The notes under the pieces were generated by a model, which worked only from the letters and a program-made list of their open reading frames with translations, had not been told where the DNA came from and made no database searches. Below, in pieces: positions 24,838-33,371 of a stretch of 64,000 nt of DNA; the stretch's first letter is position 1, and each line of letters begins with the position of its first letter. The DNA is from Cyanobacteria bacterium SZAS-4. GTDB lineage: Bacteria; Cyanobacteriota; Vampirovibrionia; Obscuribacterales; Obscuribacteraceae. The position numbers and the translations under genes were made by a program. Location of the stretch: positions 310,001-374,000 of the forward strand of contig JAFEAT010000014.1 of NCBI GenBank assembly GCA_018266255.1. The letters are read 5' to 3'.

Positions 24838-26753
24838 ACCTCTTCAATGTTGTGGATGCCGCTGGTGTACTGCGACAACGTCGTTGGAACGTAGTTTTGC
24901 AGGGAGTTTCGTGCCGCGACTATAGTTGCCGGAGTAACCAGGTAAATGAATGGCGCTTCGTCATACGCGATTTGCTGATACTCATCGTAGATCTTGTGTC
25001 GTTCCGCTTTGTCTAGCGTCTGAGCACCTTTACTGAACAGTTCGTCTAGTTTCTTTTCCCATGGTCTCGCGTCTTTGACTACGATGTTTCCAGAAGCGTC
25101 TGGTTGTCGCTCGTCAAACATGTGCATACGTCCATTAGATTTCCAAACGTTAGCGCCGTCATTCGGTTCCAGCGCATCGCCCGGAGAGAGGCTCATTAAG
25201 CAACATTCCCAGTCGCCTGAAGTGACTTTGTCGTTCAGAACGTTGAATGCAATCGGCTGGAAATTGACCGTTATACCGAGTTTTTTCATGTCGTTCACCA
25301 TCATGTTGCCGATGAACTCGTAGAACGTGCTTCCGGCGGATGTGAGCATGTTGATTACAACTTTATTTCCGTCTTTGTCATAAAGAAATCCGTCAGGCTT
25401 TTTCTCGAAACCAGATTTTTTTAGAAGAGACATCGATAGTTCGTTGTCTGTTTTAAAAGGCTGCAGCTTCGAATTGAAGTAAGGGCTGGCTGAAGGCTCT
25501 GCTGTGAACAGCGTTGAGCCGATTCCTTTGAAATAGTTGTCGACGATTTCTTGTCGGTTGATAGAGTGATTGATTGCCTGCCTGAAATTAGTGTCGTTGA
25601 ACCACTTCGATTTGATCGGCGAAACAAATGGTTTGTGAGTTTTTTCGTTGTCACGGCGATTCATATTCATCATGACAAAAGTGGTGCCGATCGACGGACC
25701 AAGGTTGTAGAGCTTGAAATCGCCCTTCTCTTGCTCTGTGAGTAACTTTGGTATGTCACGCGCTCTGACAACGGTAAGGTCTATTTCCTTGCCGATGAAT
25801 TTCAACAAGTTAGTATTGGGATCAGGCACAATCAAGAACATAAGTTTTTCCAGATACGGAAGTTTCTTTCCGTCGCTGTTTACCATGTAATAGTTCTTCG
25901 TTGCTTGCAGCTCGACCCTCTGTGCTGGAACGAAGCGCGCGAGAGTGTAGGGTCCGCTGGTGACCAGGGTTTTGGGGTCGATGTTTGACGACCAGAGTTG
26001 TTGAAATGCAGACCGACCGTCTTTGCGTTGCAGTATTGGTTCGATCACGTGCTGAGGAGCAATTGCAATTCCAATCTGCCGTAAGAAGGGCGCAAACGGT
26101 TTAGGTGTGACGAATTTGTTGGTCAGTTCGTCTACCGCTGTGACCGTCGGTAGTTTGCCATCGACGCTAACGACGTCGCGAAGAGAAGCGTTGCCATATC
26201 CGCCGGCAATCAATTTATTCCAGGTGAATGCAACATCGGCTGATGTAATCGGTTTGCCATCCGACCATGGAAGTCCCTTGCGGAGCTTGGTTGTGTATGT
26301 GACACCATCAGGGTCGACTTTAAAGCTTTCAGCCATGTCTGGAATGACATCGCCTGTCCATGGGTCTATCGTCACCAACCCCGAAAATAGATGGCTGGCA
26401 AGCAAAGTAGAACCAGTGTCTTCAGCCGCCCAGTAGTTGAACGTCTTAGGGTCGGTGCCGACCATTGAGCGCACCAGGGTGCCACCAACCTGTCCGACCG
26501 GGAACCGCCCGACACGCATCTCTTCGCCTTCAATCAGTTTGGTTTTGTAAGGACCAGGATTGGGCGGAGAGACTATAGCGAGAGGACCTTTGTCAGCAGA
26601 CGTTTCAGTCGTGGTTGTCGTTGTCGTAGTTGTAGTACTACCAGTGGTGCTTGGGACTTTATCTGCTCCGCACCCAGAAAGTGTGGAGGCAATCAACAGC
26701 GTACTAAGCGTAACTGTGAGCGCTTGAAAACGCTGGCGTCTTTTGAGATTCAT
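24819..26753 (-). CDS. Family-5 extracellular solute-binding lipoprotein (peptide transporter), copy 1
   Basis: A 644-residue paralogue of the next gene. It has a signal peptide with lipobox LSGC, a run of about ten Thr after STTGS as a flexible linker, then the SBP_bac_5 fold: LPWSDGKPITSADVAFTWN, RFVPAQRVELQATKNYY, FRQAINHSINRQEIV. The two proteins align throughout, including the C-terminal YQQIAYDEAPFIYL and HNIEEVW segments, so the pair is a tandem duplication. The start ATG is preceded by GGTGA. It leads the operon of binding proteins and permeases. Two binding proteins with one permease pair suggests a broadened ligand range; this is inference. Confidence 0.9.
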   Translation of the reverse strand: MNLKRRQRFQALTVTLSTLLIASTLSGCGADKVPSTTGSTTTTTTTTTTETSADKGPLAIVSPPNPGPYKTKLIEGEEMRVGRFPVGQVGGTLVRSMVGTDPKTFNYWAAEDTGSTLLASHLFSGLVTIDPWTGDVIPDMAESFKVDPDGVTYTTKLRKGLPWSDGKPITSADVAFTWNKLIAGGYGNASLRDVVSVDGKLPTVTAVDELTNKFVTPKPFAPFLRQIGIAIAPQHVIEPILQRKDGRSAFQQLWSSNIDPKTLVTSGPYTLARFVPAQRVELQATKNYYMVNSDGKKLPYLEKLMFLIVPDPNTNLLKFIGKEIDLTVVRARDIPKLLTEQEKGDFKLYNLGPSIGTTFVMMNMNRRDNEKTHKPFVSPIKSKWFNDTNFRQAINHSINRQEIVDNYFKGIGSTLFTAEPSASPYFNSKLQPFKTDNELSMSLLKKSGFEKKPDGFLYDKDGNKVVINMLTSAGSTFYEFIGNMMVNDMKKLGITVNFQPIAFNVLNDKVTSGDWECCLMSLSPGDALEPNDGANVWKSNGRMHMFDERQPDASGNIVVKDARPWEKKLDELFSKGAQTLDKAERHKIYDEYQQIAYDEAPFIYLVTPATIVAARNSLQNYVPTTLSQYTSGIHNIEEVWKKGE

Positions 26754-26835
26754 TGGTCACCAAGAGATTGATTGGATGCAGCCCAATTCTAAATCATCTC
26801 GGTATATTTATCCTGATTCGATGCTCTTGATTTGC

Positions 26836-29100
26836 TCAGTGCTTATTGATTTGGTCGAGCTTTACAGGGTGCAACAAGCCGTCCCAGATCCTTTTTGCGT
26901 CTCGGTGAGTGTTGTAAAAGGCCATCAAATCTTTCTGCTTGATGCGCACATCGCTGAGGTTAAACATGACTTTGGCTGCAGCTTCGCTTTCATTGGTGTC
27001 GACGAATTTTTGTAAGGCTGAGTCAAAGTTTGCGGCGGCTAATTCGAGGTTTTCGTCTTTCAGCGCCATCAACCCCATGCGGTTGTATATAACACCTTCG
27101 TTAGACAGGGCGATACGCTTGAGAGTTCTCTTACGTTCCAGTTGCTCGAAAGCCTTGAGGGAGCCATCGAGCATCTCTGAGGCGACCTGTTTCGAAGGCT
27201 TCTGCACGTAAACTCGTCTTCCTAGTTGTAAGCTCAGCATCGGTACCTTGACCATTTTGATACCGTTCGCATCGCAGCTGTTTGCAAACTGAGACGCTTG
27301 ATAATAAGTCAATGCTTTAATGCTCGGAGCGATATTCTCGATCTCGAGCAGTTCTGTCAAAATCGGCAACCCTGCTTGTAATTTTTCAGGGCGTGAGGAA
27401 AAAAGTTCCAGCAAGTTTCCGAGATTGGTCACAACTAGTGGCGATGTTGAGACATTGTAATCTCGAAAGCCGTTGTAGGCCTCTAAAGCCACATTCATCG
27501 CGTTGTTTTCGATGCTGCCATCTTTGAGGAAAGCGCTGTCTAACTTCGTTCCATCTCCAGTAGACATGAGACAAGTTGCTATCGACGCTTCTATTTCTGC
27601 ATTCTCGTATTGCAGCGCAAACTTGTTTTGTATTGAGGTGTTGATGGCTCTTTCAAACGCGTCAATCGCTTCGCCATAATCACCTGTTTTCATGAAATAT
27701 TTGCCGTAACGACGAAGTTGATTGTAGTAGTCTTCAGGTGTGTGCTCCTTAGCTTGCTTCAATAAGACACTGTAGAAGACAACGTTGGTGTCATGCGAGC
27801 GTTCAGAGTTATTCAATTTTTTCAGGCTTTCACTTAATACTGCCTGTGCCGAGGCGCATTGCTCAGTAGTCTTATCTGACATGCTCGCTTCGGTGTCAGC
27901 GCTAGTTAGATTTCGGTTGATGATAAGCTCTCTGTCAGCCGGTGATGGGTCACCAGACGTACTGACCCAATAGTACGAATATGAAACGACGATCGCACCG
28001 AGAACCATCAGTAGTGGCGCTGCCACCCAAAATAGTTTTCTTGATGAAAGAGCGGCAAGTTTGTTGTCGAATTTTCTTCCTTTGTCCGCGGCTTTGATTC
28101 CCAGCTTTGCTGCCAGTTTTGACCCTTTCTGAGTGCCGCACAATTCAGTCAGATCGTCTCTCAGTTCGATCATGCTCTGATATCGCTGCTCTGGAACCTT
28201 GGCCATGCTTTTTTGCAGAATTTGATCGAGTCGAAGCATTAGTCGCGGGTCGGCTTTAATTCCAGTCAATGCCGGTGTAGCAAGGTTCGTATGCTTATAC
28301 ATAGTCTCGAGAACGTTCTTGCCCTCATGCGGAACCCTTCCGGTGAGAGCCTCGAACATCAGGCAACCCATTGAGTAAATGTCAGATCTCGCATCGAGCT
28401 GCAGCCCCATACATTGTTCTGGACTCATGTAGTATGGGCTGCCAAAAACGTCTCCGGTGGCTGTGAGTTTTAGAGATTCACTACCTTCCATGAGAATTTT
28501 TGCGATGCCGAAATCGACTACTTTTACATAATCGGTGTCGCCATCGGATTCGATCAACATAATGTTGCTAGGTTTCAAATCTCGATGAACAATCCGCTGG
28601 TCATGCGCGTGGGCGAGTGCAGAACAAACTTGCAAAAAGATGTGGAGGCAGCGGAAAGGATCAATTTGCCCGCATTCTTTGATCTCTTCCGAGAGCGAGC
28701 GTCCATCAAGATAGTCCATCGTCAGGAACGGTTGTCCATCTGCTGTGACACCCATGTCTTGCACCGAGATCGCATTGGGATGATGAAGTCGGCTAGCGGC
28801 TTTAGCTTCTTGCTGGAATCGGCGAACAGCGTTCTCATCCGCTAATAGATGCGAATGCATGAGCTTGAGTGCCACTATCTTCTGGGTAAGGACGTGTCTG
28901 GCTCGATAGACGGCGCTCATGCCACCTTTGCCTGCCAGGTCTAAGATTTCATAACGTTCAGAAATAATCGTTCCGATAAATTTATCAGGACCAGGGGCGC
29001 TTTGCTCACCCGATACCATCTGTTCTTCAGGTACGGATATTGGCCTCTCGAAACGATTTTCTTGTTCTTCTTGATCTTTTGGAAACTGCTTCTGGTGCAC
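26836..29100 (-). CDS. Membrane-anchored Ser/Thr protein kinase with extracytoplasmic TPR region
   Basis: Hanks-type kinase (PknB-like) of 754 residues, intact by inspection: glycine loop LAGKGGMSAVY (55-65), Lys79 in VALKLM, alpha-C Glu in FQQEAKAAS, HRDLKPSN (172-179), DFGIAK (196-201), SPYYMSPEQ and SDIYSMGC. A single membrane helix at about 356-378 is followed by about 370 residues of helical repeats with TPR character outside the membrane (YGEAIDAFERAINTS and ENLELAAANFDSALQKF). It probably senses an envelope signal through the TPR region and phosphorylates cytoplasmic Ser/Thr targets. The GTG start has AGGTC 8 bases upstream. It lies 82 bases upstream of the peptide-transport operon on the same strand. 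Confidence 0.92.
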   Translation of the reverse strand: MHQKQFPKDQEEQENRFERPISVPEEQMVSGEQSAPGPDKFIGTIISERYEILDLAGKGGMSAVYRARHVLTQKIVALKLMHSHLLADENAVRRFQQEAKAASRLHHPNAISVQDMGVTADGQPFLTMDYLDGRSLSEEIKECGQIDPFRCLHIFLQVCSALAHAHDQRIVHRDLKPSNIMLIESDGDTDYVKVVDFGIAKILMEGSESLKLTATGDVFGSPYYMSPEQCMGLQLDARSDIYSMGCLMFEALTGRVPHEGKNVLETMYKHTNLATPALTGIKADPRLMLRLDQILQKSMAKVPEQRYQSMIELRDDLTELCGTQKGSKLAAKLGIKAADKGRKFDNKLAALSSRKLFWVAAPLLMVLGAIVVSYSYYWVSTSGDPSPADRELIINRNLTSADTEASMSDKTTEQCASAQAVLSESLKKLNNSERSHDTNVVFYSVLLKQAKEHTPEDYYNQLRRYGKYFMKTGDYGEAIDAFERAINTSIQNKFALQYENAEIEASIATCLMSTGDGTKLDSAFLKDGSIENNAMNVALEAYNGFRDYNVSTSPLVVTNLGNLLELFSSRPEKLQAGLPILTELLEIENIAPSIKALTYYQASQFANSCDANGIKMVKVPMLSLQLGRRVYVQKPSKQVASEMLDGSLKAFEQLERKRTLKRIALSNEGVIYNRMGLMALKDENLELAAANFDSALQKFVDTNESEAAAKVMFNLSDVRIKQKDLMAFYNTHRDAKRIWDGLLHPVKLDQINKH

Positions 29101-29249
29101 GGCTTGACCTTTGTTTTTGGCTCCCAGTTCGTGACTCCCTGCGTCAATATTATCAGAGCCTGGCGCCCCTCCGCATTAGTACCATGCCCCGTGCACGCGA
29201 TCTGTAAGCGCCCCAGCCGGCCCGGTGTGCCTGATGGAGCGATGCCTAT

Positions 29250-30413
29250 TTAGTGTTCTTTTTTCGGAGCTGTTTTGTGAGTAGAAGCGTGTTTCGTCTG
29301 TTCAGGCGAACTCGCGTTAGAAGAGGCGTCGAGCAGGTTTTGCAATCCAATCGAGGCCGCGTACATGGCGATAAACCCGAGAATGAAACAAGCAACTATC
29401 ACTATCTTCTTTTTTACCAACTGACGCTCGCCAGCCAGCATGCGCCTTTCGATGCTAACCCCTCGGTTTAACTTGCCGAGATCGAGAGCAAGTTCTTCGA
29501 CTGATTGATAACGATCGCTTGGACTTTTCTCCATCGCTTTCAAAATGATCATTTTCAGGTCAGCGGGAATTTTTAAGGCTGGGTCCATCTCTGGAGGTGG
29601 TGCGTTTATATGCATTGTGATTATGTCGATCACAGATTTTCCGAGAAATGGTGGCACACCAGTTAGTGTGAAATACATCACGCATCCCAACGAATAAATA
29701 TCCGAGCGTCGGTCGATAGTTAGACCCCGTGCCTGTTCTGGACTCATGTATAGAGGAGTTCCGATAACTGTTCCAGAGCGGGTTAGTCCGCCTGAGATGC
29801 CTACATCTTCGTCGCTCAACATTTTTGCAATGCCGAAATCAAGCAGATGCACTGCGGTGCGTCCTTGCTCATCGAATCCGAGCATGATGTTTTCTGGCTT
29901 CAAATCACGGTGCACCACTTTGTTCTGGTGGGAATGCATCAGCGCGGCAGCAATTTGTTGAAAAATTTCGAGCGCATTCGACACAGACAGTTGCTTGTCG
30001 CGGCTAACTTTGCGACCAAGACTAATTCCTTCGATCCAATCCATCACCAAATACGGTATGCCGCTTGCAGTCAAGCCAAAGTCGTGAACGCAGCAAATGC
30101 GGGGGTGTTTTAGCGAACTAGCCGCTTTCGCCTCGAACATAAAGCGATCCAGAGCTCTTTGATCGTGGTCGAATTCGGAGCGTAAAACTTTCACCGCGTA
30201 TAGAGAATGCGTGTAGCGATTCCTCGCCTTGAAGATAAAGCCCATTCCGCCTTCGCCAACTTTTTCGAACAGTTCGTACTGGGGCGGCAGTTCTGCGGCA
30301 AGTTGACTGGCACGGGTTTGATAATTTTGTAAGCGCGCACGTTCCGGCTGGTTGGGCTCCACCTGGGTCCGTTCAAGCGGGGTCGGTTCCAGGTGGCTCC
30401 GTTCACGGTCCAT
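29250..30413 (-). CDS. Membrane-anchored Ser/Thr protein kinase (short form)
   Basis: Intact Hanks-type kinase of 387 residues: glycine loop VGEGGMGFIF (52-61), Lys75 in YAVKVL, Glu in FMFEAKAAS, HRDLKPEN (168-175), DFGIAK (192-197), GTPLYMSPEQ and SDIYSLGC. Its head (residues 1-30) has a Leu-Glu-Pro repeat (SHLEPTPLERTQVEPNQPER). A membrane helix at about 336-357 is followed by only 30 residues outside, so unlike its neighbours it carries no sensor repeats. The gene starts right after the stop of the secreted TPR gene (TAAATG), so the TPR protein may supply the missing sensor part in trans. This is inference from gene order. Confidence 0.92.
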   Translation of the reverse strand: MDRERSHLEPTPLERTQVEPNQPERARLQNYQTRASQLAAELPPQYELFEKVGEGGMGFIFKARNRYTHSLYAVKVLRSEFDHDQRALDRFMFEAKAASSLKHPRICCVHDFGLTASGIPYLVMDWIEGISLGRKVSRDKQLSVSNALEIFQQIAAALMHSHQNKVVHRDLKPENIMLGFDEQGRTAVHLLDFGIAKMLSDEDVGISGGLTRSGTVIGTPLYMSPEQARGLTIDRRSDIYSLGCVMYFTLTGVPPFLGKSVIDIITMHINAPPPEMDPALKIPADLKMIILKAMEKSPSDRYQSVEELALDLGKLNRGVSIERRMLAGERQLVKKKIVIVACFILGFIAMYAASIGLQNLLDASSNASSPEQTKHASTHKTAPKKEH

Positions 30414-31241
30414 TTATTTCAGTTCCATCTCAGGTACGATTGTCGCTTTTGCAGATTGTGCATCGGTCGTTCCGCTGGTTGTCTGGGCGGGGCTTGTGGC
30501 GATTGCAGGAGTGCCAGCCTGGACGGGAGCGACCGGAACCGCGGCGCTGGGAGCTGCATCAGTGGGGGCTGGACTCGCTGCTTCCAGAGCATCGGCTTCA
30601 GCGTCTCTGTGGAGTTTTCGCAACAGCTCCGCGTAGGTCGACACCGCTGCCCGGCGCTTTTCACGGGGTATCGCCGGTGAATTCATCGCTAATGCTTCTC
30701 GCAAGACCGGCTCGGCACTTGTGTAGTCATTTTTCACAATAAATAAGTTAGATAGATCAACCTGAGATCTCAGCACAGCTTGTGGATCGGGCACTTTGGC
30801 TGATTTTGAAAAAGCAAGGATAGTCTTCTGAAAATCGATTGCCTCAGCCAGGTTTCCTTGCTGTTTGGAGATGGTGACAAGGTGCTGAAGTGCAGGAACG
30901 CTTTTGGGACTGCCTGGACCGTCCCGCAGCGCAACAACTTTCAAAACGTAGGTGAACGACTTTTCTGCCTCTGACCAGCGCTTCTTAGACTCGAGCTCAC
31001 AGCCAAGCTTGGTATATTGCTCGATTGCTTTGGTCTGGGCAAGAGTCGCTTTTTGCGCTTCCAGCATAGCTTCATAAGACTGGCGTACAACCTGCCCATG
31101 ACCTCGACTCGCTGCCAGACCTGCTCCCAAGCCCACCGCAGCTGCGTGGACCGAGCCGAATTCCATCGTTCCTTGCGCCTGCGATGGCAGTTGCAGAAAG
31201 AGCGGCAATATTAAAAGCAAATGGACTCGACGCTTTTGCAT
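30414..31241 (-). CDS. Secreted TPR protein, translationally coupled to a kinase gene
   Basis: A 275-residue protein with a signal peptide (KRRVHLLLILPLFLQLPSQA), an Ala/Gly-rich segment (HAAAVGLGAGLAASRGHG) and about three TPR-like repeats. These include YTKLGCELESKKRWSEAEKS, LQHLVTISKQQGNLAEAIDF and DLSNLFIVKNDYTSAEPVL. The C-terminal tail is Ala/Pro/Thr-rich and low in complexity. Its TAA is directly followed by the ATG of the short kinase (TAAATG). Similar repeats form the outer part of the larger kinases here, so this may be a detached sensor module. No enzymatic motif is visible. Confidence 0.75.
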   Translation of the reverse strand: MQKRRVHLLLILPLFLQLPSQAQGTMEFGSVHAAAVGLGAGLAASRGHGQVVRQSYEAMLEAQKATLAQTKAIEQYTKLGCELESKKRWSEAEKSFTYVLKVVALRDGPGSPKSVPALQHLVTISKQQGNLAEAIDFQKTILAFSKSAKVPDPQAVLRSQVDLSNLFIVKNDYTSAEPVLREALAMNSPAIPREKRRAAVSTYAELLRKLHRDAEADALEAASPAPTDAAPSAAVPVAPVQAGTPAIATSPAQTTSGTTDAQSAKATIVPEMELK

Positions 31242-31685
31242 TGGGCAGCTCGGATAACGTCTACTTAGCTATGCCCAGAAAACGGCCCGAAAATAACGGA
31301 TTCCAGTTTTTTACAGTTTAAAATCGCGTCTGGATTTTGTTTGTTGACCGGGTTGGTATCTCTTTTGGTGGCATAGCTGTTTCACCGCTGTTCCACCGAT
31401 TTTCGCCGCAGCTGCCAAATTCTTTCATTTATTACGGATTGATTACAAGAAGCTAGTCGTTCAATTGGCTCATATATATTGGAACTAACAAAGAAAGCGA
31501 ATAGAAAGAAGAAACGCAAAAGTGAAGATAAGAACACTAAAGAAAAGAATTTGTTGGTCGTACGTGACCCAACCGTGATGCAGTAACACCGATGTTGTTC
31601 GTTAGAACTAACAGAAGCCGCACGATTGCTTGAGCACGTGCGGACCGTTTGAAGAATTTTCAAAAATGAAAAAAGGAGAAGCGCA
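31242..31685. other. Non-coding divergent region (444 bases)
   Basis: Lies between the secreted TPR gene and the SPFH lipoprotein gene. It contains a purine-rich, A-rich stretch (about 31482-31550). A hairpin with 7-bp arms (CCGCACG at 31618-31624, CGTGCGG at 31637-31643) lies within the likely leader of the SPFH gene. No ORF of convincing quality and no clean sigma-70 pair could be fixed. Confidence 0.4.
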
Positions 31686-32507
31686 ATGCAATTGCCTAGA
31701 TTGTTTGTGTCACTGTTTTGTATTACATCGTTATCTGCTTGCACGGTTATCGAACCAGGACAGCGTGCAGTCAAAGTTTCGCTTGGTCAAATGGATCGCA
31801 ACCTGTTAACTTCAGGAATTCAATTCTACAATCCATTGACTGACAAAATTAACGAGTACTGCGTCAAGCAAGATACGAAAGACGGTCAAGCTGATCCTCT
31901 AACTGCTGATCAGCAGCCGATCAACATCAGCTACAAGGTTTTGTACCGCATACCTGAGGGACAAGTTTTGATCCTCTACGAAAAGTACGCAGGCGATCCC
32001 TTCGACCGACTTGTTGCACCACAAGTGCAAGAAGCGTTTAGACAAGTAGTTTCGCAATACAAAGCTGATGCTGCCACCAAGAATGTCAACGTGATCAAAA
32101 ATCAGGTGTTAGCTATGGTGCGTGAAAATGTGAAGGGATTGGTCGAAGTGGCCGACATTCCAATTACGCACGTGGGATTGCCCGAAGTTTTGCAGCAAGC
32201 AATTGCGCAAAAACAAGTAATGGAACAGCAAGCATTGCAGAAATCATATGAGTTGGATAAAGCAAGGAAAGAAGCCGAAATCACCGTCGCAAATGCGCAA
32301 GCACAAGCTAAGTCCATCGAGCTACAAAGCCAGGCTTTGCAGAAATCACCAACCCTGATCGAGTGGGAACGTGTGAAAAAGTGGGACGGCGTTTTGCCAG
32401 ACACGATGATTGTGTCCGGTGGCTCATCGGGTGGTTTCGCAACGATGCTACAGATGCAAATGCCTAAACCAAAAGAAGAGCCGAACCGCCATAAAGAAAA
32501 TAAGTAA
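31686..32507 (+). CDS. SPFH/band-7 (prohibitin-like) domain lipoprotein
   Basis: A 273-residue protein with a lipoprotein signal (lipobox LSAC, cysteine at about residue 19) directly followed by an SPFH domain: VIEPGQRAVKVSLGQ, then SGIQFYNPLTDK, DQQPINISYKVLYRIPEG and QEAFRQVVSQYKADA. A long helical region follows (VLQQAIAQKQVMEQQ..., ANAQAQAKSIELQSQALQKS), as in prohibitin and HflK/C proteins. SPFH proteins assemble large membrane-associated rings that organise proteases or lipid domains. Anchoring by a lipoprotein signal rather than a membrane helix would put it outside the inner membrane. The ATG has AAAGGAG upstream. It is probably cotranscribed with the small coiled-coil protein 36 bases downstream. 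Confidence 0.85.
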   Translation: MQLPRLFVSLFCITSLSACTVIEPGQRAVKVSLGQMDRNLLTSGIQFYNPLTDKINEYCVKQDTKDGQADPLTADQQPINISYKVLYRIPEGQVLILYEKYAGDPFDRLVAPQVQEAFRQVVSQYKADAATKNVNVIKNQVLAMVRENVKGLVEVADIPITHVGLPEVLQQAIAQKQVMEQQALQKSYELDKARKEAEITVANAQAQAKSIELQSQALQKSPTLIEWERVKKWDGVLPDTMIVSGGSSGGFATMLQMQMPKPKEEPNRHKENK

Positions 32508-32543
32508 TTCAGTTTTTGAAAGCACATTTTCGAGGAGTATCTA

Positions 32544-32825
32544 ATGATAGTTATAGAGCTGCTAGCCGGGATCCTGGTCGCGATAGTTGTAGTCACAGGC
32601 ATCATGAAGGTTGCTGCACCGATCGCTGATGCATTTTCTGAACGACTGAGGCTGAAGTTTCAGGAGCTAGGTCCGGAGCAAGAACGACAGTTCCAAGCCC
32701 GTATAGGGGCGCTGGAACAGCAAGTGAGGGAGCTTCAATTGCAGGTGGCAAATTTGCAAGCTGCGACAAATTTCAATACCGAATATTCGAAGCGAGGAAA
32801 CGTCGACCAAGCTAGATTTGGCTAA
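32544..32825 (+). CDS. Small membrane protein with coiled-coil tail
   Basis: A 93-residue protein. One N-terminal membrane helix (VIELLAGILVAIVVVTGIM, residues 2-20) is followed by a heptad-rich coiled coil from about 38-75 (EQERQFQARIGALEQQ, VRELQLQVANLQAA) and a short polar tail. GAGGAG precedes the ATG. It lies 36 bases after the SPFH lipoprotein gene, so a joint role as a membrane partner of the SPFH assembly is plausible, by analogy with NfeD-type partners, although no NfeD domain is present. Confidence 0.65.
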   Translation: MIVIELLAGILVAIVVVTGIMKVAAPIADAFSERLRLKFQELGPEQERQFQARIGALEQQVRELQLQVANLQAATNFNTEYSKRGNVDQARFG

Positions 32826-33021
32826 CAGCTCACGGCGACGAGTAAATCAGCCGAGTTTGGTCTAAACGCTGTCAGGTGTGCTTACAGTTTTTAGAGGCCG
32901 GTTTTTCTTTCGAGCGGTCAGGCCAGGATCGATTTTGTGACATGACCATTTCAGATTCGGGGTTTTCAAGTGAAGTGGGTGCATACTCAATTTACCGAGC
33001 TGCCGTTTCACTAGCGGTTGC

Positions 33022-33108
33022 GAGGTAGCTCCTCTCTTGCCCAATCAATCCCCAATCCGCCGGCAGACGCCGGCGTAACTTGCCGGCTGAAGCCAGTGCT
33101 CCAGGAGG
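33022..33108 (+). promoter_or_regulatory. Structured leader upstream of the small ORF and MocR gene
   Basis: Three CG-rich elements can pair in two exclusive ways. CGCCGGC (33058-33064) pairs with GCCGGCG (33069-33075) around AGAC; alternatively GCCGGC at 33069-33074 pairs with GCCGGC at 33082-33087. A weaker stem GAGG/CCTC lies at 33022-33034. The region ends in a perfect AGGAGG at 33103-33108. This layout is compatible with an attenuator-like or riboswitch-like leader but matches no class I know. Confidence 0.35.
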
Positions 33109-33113
33109 TTACG

Positions 33114-33371
33114 ATGAAACACGCCCATTCGACTCGCCCCACAGTCGATCAGGTTGCCTCAGACCTGGACGTTTGTGATATTTTTGACCTTTGCACCCAG
33201 GAAAATAAATTTCTTGGTGTGAGTATCGAGCCTTTCACATACTGCTTTACGTGCAATGTGTCGCTGATAAAAGCAGTTGTGCTGTGCATCTTCGCAGATC
33301 TTGTCTCGTACTCGCCTGCAACGGAACGCCCTAAAGCGATACGAGCCTCACGTGCAGTCCTTCCCGATTAA
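33114..33371 (+). CDS. Hypothetical small protein overlapping the MocR gene start
   Basis: An 85-residue open frame that starts MKHAHSTRP at an ATG with an ideal AGGAGG 5 bases upstream, the best ribosome site in this part of the window. It contains three cysteines in the middle (CDIFDLC, CFTCNVS) and a hydrophobic stretch (VSLIKAVVLCIFADLVSY). Its last 20 bases overlap the likely GTG start of the MocR gene in another frame, so translation may be coupled. No homologue recognised; it may be a leader ORF rather than a functional protein. Confidence 0.45.
   Translation: MKHAHSTRPTVDQVASDLDVCDIFDLCTQENKFLGVSIEPFTYCFTCNVSLIKAVVLCIFADLVSYSPATERPKAIRASRAVLPD

Noticed and set aside
33018..33113. Longer version of the small ORF before MocR, starting at 33018
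   Set aside because: The ideal AGGAGG sits just before ATG 33114, and the upstream extension runs through the hairpin leader.
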